Positions 22,330 to 34,300 of a stretch of 64,000 bases of DNA are shown here, piece by piece. A program made the position numbers and the translations under genes. Source of the stretch: Pristionchus mayeri (lineage: Eukaryota > Nematoda > Chromadorea > Rhabditida > Neodiplogasteridae); assembly GCA_036245805.1 (NCBI GenBank), contig BTRK01000006.1:22476365-22540364 (forward strand). The letters run 5' to 3'. Each line of letters opens with the position of its first letter. The stretch's first letter is position 1. The notes beneath the pieces are model-generated. The model did not search any database. It worked only from the letters and a program-made list of their open reading frames with translations, and had not been told where the DNA came from.

Positions 22330-25300
22330 ATGAATTCGGACAGCAGACGCCCTAGCCATCACAACTCACGCCACAGAACGTATAAATGCCAACCACTGTA
22401 CGACCCCAATGACTCCGCTAATAAAAAGTGAGTAATCGATGTAAGGGGGAACATTTAGAAAAACTCCATTTCGAAATGTTCGTTGTTTTCCCTATCAAAT
22501 GCGTTAAAGTTACCCAACAACCGTCAAAATGGCCTATATTTTTATTCCTGAAACTGATAGACATTAAAGAGACTAGTAGAAATGCAATACTAATAAAATC
22601 AGAAAATCAATAATTAGTCACAGAATCGACCTCAAAACATGTGTTGCGCAACCCTGATCAAGACCGATTTTCCCGTGAGGTTTGAAACATGAATACTTTG
22701 TGTGCACTAATTAGCGTTCACAAGCCCGGTTCTATACCAAATTCATCCTCGCTTCTCGCCCGGTTGTAGAAATATATATTTCAACAGCAAAAGCTTCAAT
22801 ATTAAGCCCATATAATCGATTAAACAATATTTAAACAAACCGCGCCTTTTAAATTACGGTACTTAGTGCATGTTCATGCAATTCGTGGTAAGGTATTGTT
22901 CAGGCACCAATTAAAAAATTTTGCACGGTTGTTGGGTAACTTTAAGTGTACTTGCATTTTGTTATATATTTTCTGAGTTTATATATATCTTGGTTTGGAA
23001 GTTTTACATTGACCTTTGATAATTCTCGGCAGCGGCCTATGAATTAGAGAAATGTTTCTTAGGCGAAATAGAAGTAGAATCAATCTCTGTTTTAGAGACA
23101 TGAGTGGACGAGATGATTCCCTACTTGAAGGCACTTAAATGATTTCCGTTGCGCAACTTATCCAGTCAACATCCTCGTCTAAATAGAGGGTTGGAATAAA
23201 TATAAAATATTGATCCTATTTAAATGTTATTCCAGCCCTCTCTGCTTTTTGCAAAAAAGTTTTTTTTTTAAGATGAATATAATTTATGGATAGTTTTCCC
23301 CTGGGTTGTTTTTTGGGATAACAGGGATGTATGATTATAGGCAGTTTCGGAGCTAATCTTAGAGTTTCGTCCTTGATTGACGTGATGGATCTCGTGTCGA
23401 AATGCAGCCAATTTATCATGGAAGAGATTCAATGATTGACATATCGCAAACAAAATGCTTTATTTCTGCTCCATGGCTACAAAAAAGGTATTCTTCAAAT
23501 ATTCTTATAACCTGCTAAATCACTTGGTGTAATTTTGACGATAATTGATTAAATTGCTTAACACTTTATAATATAATTATTTCATCTGAATTCTCACACT
23601 GTTGCAAAAAATAATTTCACAATCAAATTATACGATTTTATTATCTCAACAGCATTCAATAAGTTCAGTGTTTGTAAATTGCCTAATATCTATAACGGCA
23701 TTGCCAGAGGGTATTAAATTTAATATCCCCCTTTGCGACTCATCTCGCACCCCGGAAACCTCTCGTTTGCATGGTGAAACATGCCTGTGGGTATGGTATG
23801 TCGAGAGCGGATTGTCTGGTTAGCTCCGACCCCTTAGCTTAGGTCATTGTTATTTTTTACGTGGTCACGTGTTGTGACGCCTTTTATGTAAGGAGCGTTA
23901 TCTCCATATTACATATTTTTCCCGCAGAAAGGCCTACTTAGTAGATAGTATCTGATTTCATGATGTAGGTACGGCGAGTCGTTTCTCTCCCTTCTTTCAT
24001 TGACTTTTCGACGTATTGCAGTGCCTCCTCATCCTCAATGGCTCCCTCGAATAAATGGAACAGGAAGAATGGACGAGGAACGGAGAGAAACGGGACTTCC
24101 ACTTCTCACGCCATTCCCAGGTATACAGTGCCTTCCAATTTGATTCTTTCCGCAATTAAGGTTTTTAAGCGAAAGACAAGTTCGTGTTTTATTCGCCCCG
24201 AAAACGGATAGGATCTTTCCTAATTAACAGTTCACCCATCCCATCCTCCTCGCAAGTCTATCAGTCTCACCGGGAAGTATGTAGCCAGGAAAATTACAAT
24301 AGAAGATATAGCCCATTGGGGAAGTCTCGTTGTTTTCAGTGTGAACTGTGTGATGGTGGAAGACGATGGATGGGGAGAGCCGAATCCCGACTACTGGGTC
24401 AAGAAGGAAAGGAAGGAGGCGAAGAGGCTGAAGTTCGTTCGAATTGTTCCCATCTTACTCTTTCCCTCTTTCGTGGATGGATATCGATCTAAAATTTAAC
24501 GCGATTATTTACCAGTTATGATATGAGCAGAGTGAAACACGCATGTTCTTCGATTAATTGTGATAGATGCTGTTTTGATTATTAGGGCTTTTTGCGGGGT
24601 AACAGGAAGCAATCACATCGCAAAGCGATGAAGTCGCACACAGAATGATCATTAAGAGAAGGTTCGAACTACAAATTAAGAGAAGGGTGTTTCAATTTGG
24701 GAATATCATCGCAATAAGTTGCGAATATCTGTAATTTCAGGGAATTGAAATTCTGGGCTGATGAAGCACAGGAACCAGCACCAGAGACGTAAGTATTCTA
24801 ACTCGCAGATTGACATTATAACTACCTTGTCTACCTTACCTTGTCGAATTTGGTAATTTGATGCTCACTATATTCATATCACGCCTCTTATGAGAGAATC
24901 GGGACAAATCGGCGTTTTCAGCTGACATTCAAATTTTCGAAAATCTTGTTTATCACATGTATCGCGAGTCGATGAAGCAAAAATTGCCTCCTCAAGAAAA
25001 AATTTTTTCAAACAATTCTCAAATCGTCCATACTATGGTATAATACAGGTATAGGGACAATAATTCGAATGAACTTGGTCATTTTAGCCAGAGCCGGCTT
25101 TTAGGAATATCCCGGTTTTAGAGTTTGCCATACTGAGTTTCAGTTCCCAGATTAGCTACATAGATGGTTTTGGTGTCAAAAAATGCGGAAAAATATGACG
25201 AATAACTTTACTGTTGACGAACTTTGAGTGGGACAAATTTTAAAATTTTTATGATCGAAAAATCAAAAATTTGATAAGAAAAAAATCCATTTATCCATCA

Positions 25301-28300
25301 CCCAGGGTACTTGCACAGAATTTTATTGCAGAATATGCAAGAGGGTGTCCACTAGTATCATACGAAAAAATATTAGCCAAATCGAAGATGGGGTCTTTTT
25401 TGATATATTCACTCAAATTGGTACCAATGAGGTGATTATGTGCAAATAATTCTCATATTCTAGAAGCTTATTCAAATTTCGATTGGTTTCGAACAATTGT
25501 ATTCTATGCTAAGAAATGCGCAATCAAATTCGTTGAAAAAAGATACGATTTACCATTTTCAAAAAAGTCGATTTTCAAAATCTGGTTTTTGCTGTTTTGG
25601 AGGTATTGCAAAATATCAATTTCGAATAGACGGCCCTCATGTTCTAGCATATTCTTAAATTAGGTTTCGAGTACTGTGGAAATTCGTAAAAAAAATCTAA
25701 TACCAAAGCCTCTTATGAACTAGAAACCCACCTTTGAAAATGCCCGATCGAGGTGCTCAAAAACTATTAAATTGCGAATCTGATGATATTTCGTGAACAT
25801 CTTTCAATTTGATGCATCAAAAATCATTTTTCATCCAGATACGGCAGCACACGTAAAGATATGCATAGTTTAATCGATTTGAGAATATAATAATTGTTGA
25901 AAAAGCGATGAAAATTGTTTTCTGGAATTAGCAATATATGATTGTGCGCACTGCATATTCTGGTGCCTCTGAATGAAAAATGATTTTTAATGCATAAAAC
26001 TGAAAGATGTTCACGAAATTTCATCAGATTCACAATTTAATAGTTTTTGAGCGCCTCGATCGGGCATTTTCGAAGGTGGGTTTCTAGATCATAAGAGGCT
26101 TTGGTATCAGAATTTTCTACGAATTTCGACAGTACGCGAAACCTAGTTTAAGAATATGCTAGAACATGAGGGCCGTCTATTCGAAATTGATATTTTGCAA
26201 TACCTCCAAAACAGCAAAAACCAGATTTTGAAAATCGACTTTTTTTGAAAATCCTAAATCGTATCTTTTTTCAACGAATTTGATTGCGCATTTCTTAGCA
26301 TAGAATAAAATTGTTCGAAACCAATCGAAATTTGAATAAGCTTCTAGAATATGAGAATTATTTGCACATAATCACCTCATTGGTACCACTTTGAGTGAAT
26401 ATATCAAAAAAGACCCCATCTTCGATTTGGCTAATATTTTTTCGTATGATACTAATGGACACCTTCTTGCATATTCTGCAATAAAATTCTCTGCAAGTAC
26501 CCTGCGTGATGGATAAATGGGCTTTTTTCCTATCCAAATTTTGATTTTTCGATCATAAAAATTTTAAAATTTGTCCCACTCAAAGTTCGTCAACAGCAAA
26601 GTTATTCGTCATATTTTTCCGCATTTTTTGACACCAAAACCATCTATGTAGCTAATCTGGGAACTGAAATTCAGTATGGCAAACTCTAAAACCGGGATAT
26701 TCCTTATTGTGTATCTTCTTGTGCTAGTTGCGCGTGTGGACGTTGCGTTGTTGTAGTACTTTATCGGTAGCGAAATAAAGAAGAGAAACGAAGCAACTGT
26801 AAAGAGATTAGGGGACAGGGGAGAGAACCAGCGATGACGACAAATTCAGTAGAAGGCCGGGCAGATACAGTAATACAGATTGCATCGGCAGAGTAATCGT
26901 GGTGGGATATTTGTCATACAAATATTACGATAGAGTTAGGGAGTACGGGGGAGCAACTATATAACGGCGAGTCAGGTTTATTAATTAAATAGGATATCTG
27001 ACTTAGTTGCTTATTATATTATTTACGATAATATACAACACCTCCCTTCTAAGATACGACCTTGGGAGTATCTGATTAAAACGACAAGAAACAATGAAGA
27101 GATTGGGCCACGAGTAACGGTAAGTGGGCAATGGGACTGGCTTTGAGCACAGTATCATCTTCATCTTCTCGTCTCAATCTTCATCATCCTCGGTTCGGTA
27201 GGTGGAACGGGGCAGTCGCTGGGCTCGTCCGGCATCGGGTGACGTTGCTAGTGTCTTCTTGAGGCGCCGTTGAGAGACGAACTTCACTCCTTTGCTCGAG
27301 GGAGTACGGTAGTCGGCTCTAATTATTGTCCCTATACCTGTATTATACCATAGTATGGACGATTTGAGAATTGTTTGAAAAAAATTTTTCTTGGCTCCCT
27401 CCACTGACTCGTGATACCTGTGTTATTATGGTTCCATTTAGTACTTGTATAGACTAGACTAAAACTGAAGTTTCAGATTTTTGTCATGCTTCGCAGCTGC
27501 AGCAGGCTGCCGCAAAGTTGGATCGTTTAGACATCGTTTTCGATGTTTTTATCAATAAAAGTGGTAATTTTTGAACACGAATGTGTTTTTATGTTCAGAT
27601 TAGCCATTTTAGTGCAACTTTTTCATTTTTCACTTTTGCGACCTTTTCAGCAGAGGCAGTTCATAAAGGTTTTTAATTTCTTACTCGCACACAGATTTTT
27701 CCCCCCACTCCAAACTTTCCCAGTTTGTAGAGCTCCAAATTCTGTACTGAACTGATTTTTTTCGGAATTTATCGACGGGTAAGGTACTTTCCCAGAGCCT
27801 TGAATACCTTTTAAGGGGCTGCACGAGTCACTATCTGGGAATTCGCAATCTCAGGTCCGCCAGTTCGAATCCCGGCAAGTACACAGCTGTTTTTGCTGAA
27901 CTCGAAACAACTCGAATATGTTGAGGAAGTAAGTATGGAACAAAAACGCATGAAAAATCAATGGAAAGAAAATGGCAAAAACAGCTGTGTACTTGCCGGG
28001 ATTCGAACTGGCGGTCCTGAGATTACGAATTCCCAGATGGTGACTCGTGTAGTCCATTAGAATGTATTTAAGAGACCGGATCGGTAATTCTCGACCATAA
28101 TCGATACTCCCCCGGACACGGCCCTCCGGAATGAGAACCGGCTAACCTCACTTTGTACATGGACACCCCTTGGTCCCATGCTGCGAAAAGTATTGGTATT
28201 TTCTCGTTTCCACTTATCAATGGGCAAATATATGCTCACAAAGTCGAAAAATCGAGATTTCGTATTTTCTGAACGCGACAAGATAGAGTCGAAATCTCTT

Positions 28301-31285
28301 TTGCGTTGCAGCAGGCATGTTCAATAACTGAAAATTTACCATCCCGATCGAATCCCACTCGACCTAAATACTTAACTCAAGATCAATAATTTCGATTTTT
28401 TAGCAAAATATGGCAAATATTGAGAGACCGACGGTTCTCATTGTGCTCAAAATGTAGCCCGATGAATTCTGTACCGAATCCTCCAAAATCGGGAAAAAAT
28501 CATTTTCCCCATTGTGGTCTCCCCCCTGCCCCGAATGTGCGAGGGTTCTGAAATTGACAGATTTTTCTGCATTATTTGCATTCTACTGAACTTTTTCGAG
28601 GCATGTTGAGCGTTGCTGTTAATTCTAAGATTGGTAAAACTTGAAACTGCAAGCGAAAGTCGGATTTGCATAATTCTGAAAATGACGATTTTTTCAACCT
28701 CGGCTGGACCCATATTCGAGATTCTAAAAGCCATTATTTTCAAAGGCATGACAAGGAAAACAATGTGCGATGCTAAGTATACAAGTTATAGTTTAAGAAA
28801 AACAAAATAAATGTTTTCCTACAAAATTTAAAGTTTGATTTTTTTTCGACCGAAAATCCTATATTAGCTTTCGTGACTTCCAAAACTTTCGCCATATTCG
28901 ACTAAAACTGCGTTGTTTTATAAGAAGACAACATTGTATCATGAGAAAAGCAAAAACGAGCCAAGAAAATTCACGTGCGTCTCATTTTGGAAACATTTTT
29001 TGTTTCGACTTCGACTTTACGTACATTTGCGCAGTGATAACTCACGATTCAATTATTACCACCTAGGATATATCGGCTTAATGTATAGTAGAGTAGTAGT
29101 ACTCCTCAAATAACATCACTAAATCACTGTTATTATTATTGTTTTCTTAATAACTTCACAAATTTCATGAAAATCAATAGCATCGTTAGTAAAAATATTC
29201 GTGAAGTTTCGATTTTTTTGAAGAAATTGATCACAAATGATCATATTGAATAAACTTTGGTTAGATATTTTAGAAAATGTTTATTTCTCACTAAATGTGT
29301 ATATTTTTCAAATTTCGCATTTTTCGGGTTTCAAAATTTTAAAATTTTTGAAGATTATGAAAATACATGTGTTATTCGCATTTTCATGAGCTATTAAAAT
29401 GCTGATGATATTACCTGTATAATCGGAGCTATTAGTGCACAAACATTTGAATTTTACACGCGATTTACTTTCGATACTATTGATTTTGTTGAAATTTGTG
29501 AGAAGTTATTAAGAAAATAACAACAATAAGAGTGACTTAGTGATGTTATTTCAAGAGTACTACTACTCTACTATATATTAAGCTGATACATTCTAGGTAG
29601 TAATAATAAAATCCTGAGTTATCACTGCGCAAATTTACGTAAAATCGAAGTCGAAACAAAAAAATGTTTCCAAAATGTGACGCACGTGAATTTTCTTGGC
29701 TCATTTTTATTTTCTCATGATGCAATATTGTCTTCTTATAAAACAACGCAGTTTTGGTTGAATATGACGCCATTTTTGGAAGTCACCAAAGCTAATATAG
29801 GATTTTCGGTCGAAAAAAAATCAAACTTTAAATTTTGTAGGAAAACATTTATTTTGTTTTTCTTAAACTATAACTTGTATACTTAGCATCGCACATTGTT
29901 TTCCTTGTCATGCCTTTGAAAATAATGGCTTTTAGAATCTCGAATATGGGTCCAGCCGAGGTTGAAAAAATCGTCATTTTCAGAATTATGCAAATCCGAC
30001 TTTCGCTTGCAGTTTCAAGTTTTACCAATCTTAGAATTAACAGCAACGCTCAAGATGCCTCGAAAAAGTTCACTAGAATGCAAATAATGCAGAAAAATCT
30101 GTCAATTTCAGAACCCTCGCACATTCGGGGCAGGGGGGAGACCACAATGGGGAAAATGATTTTTTCCCGATTTTGGAGGATTTGGTACAGAATTCATCGG
30201 GCTACATTTTGAGCACAATGAGAACCGTCGGTCTCTCAATATTTGCCATATTTTGCTAAAAAATCGAAATTATTGATCTTGAGTTAAGTATTTAGGTCGA
30301 GTGGGATTCGATCGGGATGGTAAATTTTCAGTTATTGAACATGCCTGCTGCAACGCAAAAGAGATTTCGACTCTATCTTGTCGCGTTCAGAAAATACGAA
30401 ATCTCGATTTTTCGACTTTGTGAGCTTATATTTGCCCATTGATAAGTGGAAACGAGAAAACACCAATACTTTTCGCAGTGTGGGACCAAGGGGTGTCCAT
30501 GTACAAAGTGAGGTTGCCCGGTGCTCATTCCGGGGGGCCGTGTCCGGGGGGTGGTCGTTAATTACCGATCCGGCTTCTTAAGGCTCTGGGAAAGTACCTT
30601 ACCCGTCGAGATAAATTACGAAAAAAATCGTGTAAGTACAGAATTTCGAGCTCTACAAACTGGGAAAGTTTGGAGTGGGGGAGGGGAATCTGTATTCGAG
30701 TAAGAAATTAAAAACCTTTATGAACTGCCTCTGCTGCAAAGATCGCAAAAGTGAAAAATGAATAAGTTGCACTAAAACGGTTCATCTGCTCATAAAAACA
30801 CATTCGTGTTCAAAAATCACCACTTTTATCAGTGAAAACCTCAAAAACCACTTCCACACATCCCAGCTTTGTAGCAGCCTGCTGCAGCTGCGGAATCCAA
30901 TAGGGTCGAAACAATAGGGTCGAGGGAGCGGCACCTATGAGGGGGGCTGGACGAGGGTGAGTATTCAATACTAAATATCATTAGATGTTTACCATAAGTA
31001 TTTAGACCGCCCCGGCGATGTGAAGGAGCACGCCCTCTCGTAGATCGAGTCGAACTACAAGCAGACTGGGGGTGAGTATCTCCTTCCTTCGAGAGAGGTG
31101 CTAGAGGCTATCGAAGCATTACTACTTATCTCGAGATAGAGAGCTCATTTGGTTATTCATGTTTCCTATTTATGAACTTTTTCTAATATCTTCTCCATTC
31201 TAGAGACAACTCCTCTCTGATAGGGGCGCAGTGTGCAACATCGGCGATCCCTCATGAGTACAACACACTCGTTCGTTATTTCTGA
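22330..31285 (+). CDS. Unrecognised basic protein gene, 3' exons uncertain
   Basis: Good exons: 22330-22427, 24022-24120, 24340-24432 and 24741-24788. A 12-nt micro-exon at 24265-24276 also fits the phase, but it can be skipped without changing the frame. The protein begins MNSDSRRPSHHNSRHR, is Ser/Asn/Arg-rich, and then reads GWGEPNPDYWVKKERK and ELKFWADEAQEPAPET. The start is 10 nt after TTGCAG. The last donor (GTAAGT at 24789) is followed by 6.2 kb of nested transposable elements. Two later segments, 31006-31071 and 31204-31285 (TGA), fit the phase and would finish the protein, but their coding character is weaker and an alternative frame contains a stop. Treat everything after 24788 as tentative. 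No family recognised. The basic, low-complexity N-terminus suggests nucleic-acid or nuclear association (inference). Confidence 0.5.
22503..22946. mobile_element. Small element with about 22-bp terminal inverted repeats
   Basis: TTAAAGTTACCCAACAACCG at about 22503 recurs in reverse complement ending near 22946, inside the first intron of the 22330 gene. The interior is AT-rich, with no ORF. TTAA at both outer ends suggests a TTAA-type miniature element, but the duplication cannot be distinguished from the repeat itself. Confidence 0.5.
24951..27425. mobile_element. Nested foldback element, TATCAC(G/A)GGTAT-end family
   Basis: TATCACATGTATCGCGAGTC at 24951 pairs with GACTCGTGATACCTGTGTTA near 27424. 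The arms (about 24990-25900 and 25900-26700, then 27308-27400) are near-perfect inverted copies meeting near 25890. The right arm is interrupted at 26705-27308 by an LTR-retrotransposon fragment. Upstream, 24880-24950 carries the ATATCACGCC end of a different family (also at 63367), so this element is nested within it. Relatives with the same ends are near 40474, 41790 and 41857-43824. Confidence 0.78.
26705..27308 (-). mobile_element. 3' end of an LTR retrotransposon (LTR plus 3' internal fragment)
   Basis: 26705-27040 (336 bp) matches in reverse complement the solo LTR at 57927-58263. On the minus strand a polypurine tract AGAAGGGAGG (27050-27041) immediately precedes the LTR, which fixes orientation. 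The internal part (27041-27308) encodes on the minus strand a basic C-terminal tail containing SSKGVKFVSQRRLKK and ending in an acidic EDDED stop, as expected for the end of a pol frame. The 5' part is missing. It is inserted into the right arm of the 24951-27425 foldback; the intact sequence is seen in the left arm near 25090. Confidence 0.72.
27816..28060. repeat. Inverted pair of tRNA-like sequences (box-B containing)
   Basis: 27820-27887 contains AGTTCGAATCCCGGCAAG, close to the tRNA T-arm/box B consensus GGTTCGANTCC, with a plausible D-arm-like part upstream. 27990-28055 is its reverse complement. The copy at 63830-63895 has the exact GGTTCGAATCC. Cloverleaf pairing looks incomplete, so these are tRNA-derived repeats rather than functional tRNA genes. 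Confidence 0.6.
28072..30577. mobile_element. TTAA-flanked foldback element (GAGACCGGAT family), 2.5 kb
   Basis: Ends GAGACCGGATCGG and complement CCGATCCGGC(T)TC are flanked by TTAA on both sides (28068-28071 and 30578-30581). Arms of about 1.2 kb are near-identical inverted copies meeting near 29320. The second family member is at 59113-61233. TTAA targets are characteristic of piggyBac-type transposases. No transposase is encoded here. Confidence 0.82.
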
Positions 31286-31337
31286 CGTTATTTTTTAAAA
31301 AACCTTGTTACAATATTCTAACTTAACTTTCTAGTCG

Positions 31338-34300
31338 ATGCTCAACTCGGAAGGAGGAATTGAGTACGGAGAATGCAGTAAGGAGAGTGGAGAGAAAGTG
31401 ATGCTGGATGAGAGGGTGAGAAGGGGAAGGGGAGGAGAATGGGATCTTCCCAACTGAATCCATGGGTGTCCATCATGAACTGGTTTCTTTCCAGACGGAG
31501 GACGCCATTCTGAATGTGTACAGCAACGATCTCCTCATGGAGACCATCATCAGCCACATCACACAACTCAGCGTCAGTTTGCAATTCTTCCTATGTTTGT
31601 ATGAATGTGGGGCCAATAGGATGGTTATTGTATATTTTTTTGATTGCAGGACCGTAGTCGGGTGGAGATGGCTAGTTCCCGAATGTTCTCTCTGAGCAAG
31701 AACGCCCCGTATCTCTTCGAGAGGGGAGGAGATCACCTGCACATCCACTTCACTGTGAGTGACGCATGAGAGAGACCATTCATCGTCGCCTTTCTCGAAA
31801 CACAATTTGTACGTAGAGAAAGAGTGATGATAACTACGCGAAATTTGAAAAGCTATGCCAGGCTTCCTCGAATGCACTTTGCACGCTCTGAATTTATATT
31901 TAAACATGCCTTGTTGATGATATCAACCCAGATCGGGTACATTTCCTACTTGAATTGGTCATGTCATGTGGGGGAGTGTTATTGCAACGGGTAACGTCAG
32001 CCTCACTTTCCTTTTTGCGCCCTCGTGAAGGGAGCGTCGTCTGATTCATGGGGGCTGTAAGTAAAAATGCAAAGTCGACGTTTTAATGAGATAGTAATTA
32101 GGTAAATACGATTTTTTTTCAATAAACAAGCATTTGAGTTGGATATATCCCACTACCCACTACAATAAATTATTCTGGTGAGCGATATTGTAGCCCTGGT
32201 TTCACCATAGCGCCCGTTATTTTAAAACTTCACTGTGAGTGACATCCACTTCACTGTGAGTGACGCATGAGAGAGACCATTCATCGTCGCCTTTCTCGAA
32301 ACACAATTTGTACGTAGAGAAAGAGTGATGATAACTACGCGAAATTTGAAAAGCTATGCCAGGCTTCCTCGAATGCACTTTGCACGCTCTGAATTTATAT
32401 TTAAACATGCCTTGTTGATGATATCAACCCAGATCGGGTACATTTCCTACTTGAATTGGTCATGTCATGTGGGGGAGTGTTATTGCAACGGGTAACGTCA
32501 GCCTCACTTTCCTTTTTGCGCCCTCGTGAAGGGAGCGTCGTCTGATTCATGGGGGCTGTAAGTAAAAATGCAAAGTCGACGTTTTAATGAGATAGTAATT
32601 AGGTAAATACGATTTTTTTTCAATAAACAAGCATTTGAGTTGGATATATCCCACTACCCACTACAATAAATTATTCTGGTGAGCGATATTGTAGCCCTGG
32701 TTTCACCATAGCGCCCGTTATTTTAAAAAAAACCCGCAAAACTTCGCATGTCCAATGACGAATGAGACATGGATCACACATCAGAAACAGTAAAATTACA
32801 TTCGTAAACACTTCCGACGAAAAAATTTGTGCATTCGTTTCGGCGATCCATAAAATAGGTAGTTGTTTGTTGTATCTCAGTGTGTTTCGTGCAGACCTTC
32901 GACGACATGGCGACGATCCAGTACGGATCCGTAGTGAGGACCGTGCCCATTCTGACACTCGACACCCGGAGATTCGACAATATGGAACCGAGGATGACCA
33001 TCGCCCTTCGTGAGTATCGTTGTACAGGGATTGGCCAGTTAAGATTCACAACCTCTTCAAACTTAATTCGTTACACATTAAATATCAATGGAATAGGAAA
33101 ACTATCCAATTTATCATATAAATTTTTCAGAACGTATTCTGGATAACATCAGCTCTCGTTTCTCGAAGAACGTTCGCAAGATTACCCTGGGAGGAACGAC
33201 GGAGTTCTACTCAGCCAGAGGAGTGCCCGATCATCATGTGAGAGAGGGGGAGATGGACATCCTTCATTCATCCATGTATTCATTCCAGTTGATTCTCACC
33301 TACGACTTCCTCAAGTACCTTCTAACGACCTTCGACTGCGTCACTTCCCTCCATCTCGTCAACTGTGGAATCGACGATGGAGCACTCGATATCTGTTCGT
33401 TTTATGGCGCTTTTGCCTCCATGCTTTTGTGTTGTTCTTTGGTCCTGATGAGTGTTTCCTGGGCATATTTTCATTCTATTATTCTTCCAACCCCCATTGT
33501 AATCCTTTATGCAGGCGACACTCCGTTGTGGAGAGGGGCGATGGCCAGAATGAAATCCCTCGAATTGAGATGTGTATGGGCAGACACGGCCACGCGAATG
33601 CCTGAGATACTGGTACGCTTTCACTTTTATTGTTTATGTGTGTCACTAATTGATATATAAGTTTCCTTTTACAGAACTACATCACGTGCAATCTGGAGGA
33701 ATTCACGCTGACGAGATTCACTTGCAAGGTGCTTCCATCTTCCTTGATATTTTGGAACTCTTTTTTTTCTAGTTACTATCTAGGCATCTTTTGATGTTTC
33801 CTAGCGCACTATTGGCCTTCTTTTTTTCCAGCGAATGGGCGCTGCGTTGATGAAACAGCTGAGGGAAGCGGACGGGAGACTGAAGGACATCCACTTGGTC
33901 ATCGATGAGGACAGTGCAGAGTGAGTGTCTCGAGTGGAGTGGGGAGGGACTACGGTAGAAGAATAGGGAAACAAGGGATACGGTAGGTGGAGTTACGGAA
34001 AAAGAACCAGATTCGGATGGACGAGTGGATGAAGAAGAGGGGAAGAGCGAAGAAGATGATGAAATGGACGTCTTCAAGGTCAAGTAAAGAATGGATGTGA
34101 GTTGCCAACCATCGATGACATCATCAACGAATCTGAAGTATAACGGCACATGCCAAGATCTCAAGATGAACTGTAATGAAGTGAAAGAATGGAGGAAGAG
34201 GAAGCAACTCAACTCCCATATCTCGCAAGATATCTATCCAATCATTCCAAAGTACCAGCTCTCCATCAATTGCTCACCAATCAGAAGACGAGGAGAGCGA

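Larger units (their letters stand above)
27470..30895. mobile_element. Outer foldback arms around nested elements
   Basis: 27470-27805 is mirrored by 30580-30895; shared blocks include GCAGCTGCAGCAGGCTGC and GCCTCTGCTG. Between the arms lie a tRNA-like palindrome (27810-28067) and a TTAA-type foldback (28072-30577). A same-strand copy of the left arm occurs at 63470-63830, also followed by the tRNA-like segment, so arm plus tRNA-like sequence form one element. Confidence 0.7.

Noticed and set aside
27820..27887. Functional tRNA gene
   Set aside because: Only the T-arm/box B is convincing; acceptor and anticodon stems do not pair clearly and it lies in a repeated element.
28447..30212. Paired 100-residue frames on opposite strands
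   Set aside because: Mirror images caused by the palindrome; high similarity reflects the inverted repeat, not coding conservation.
34014..34090. Acidic open frame ending FKVK-stop inside gene A intron 9
   Set aside because: Repeated in all intron 9 copies and short; no acceptor puts it in phase with exon 9, so it was not called as an alternative exon.
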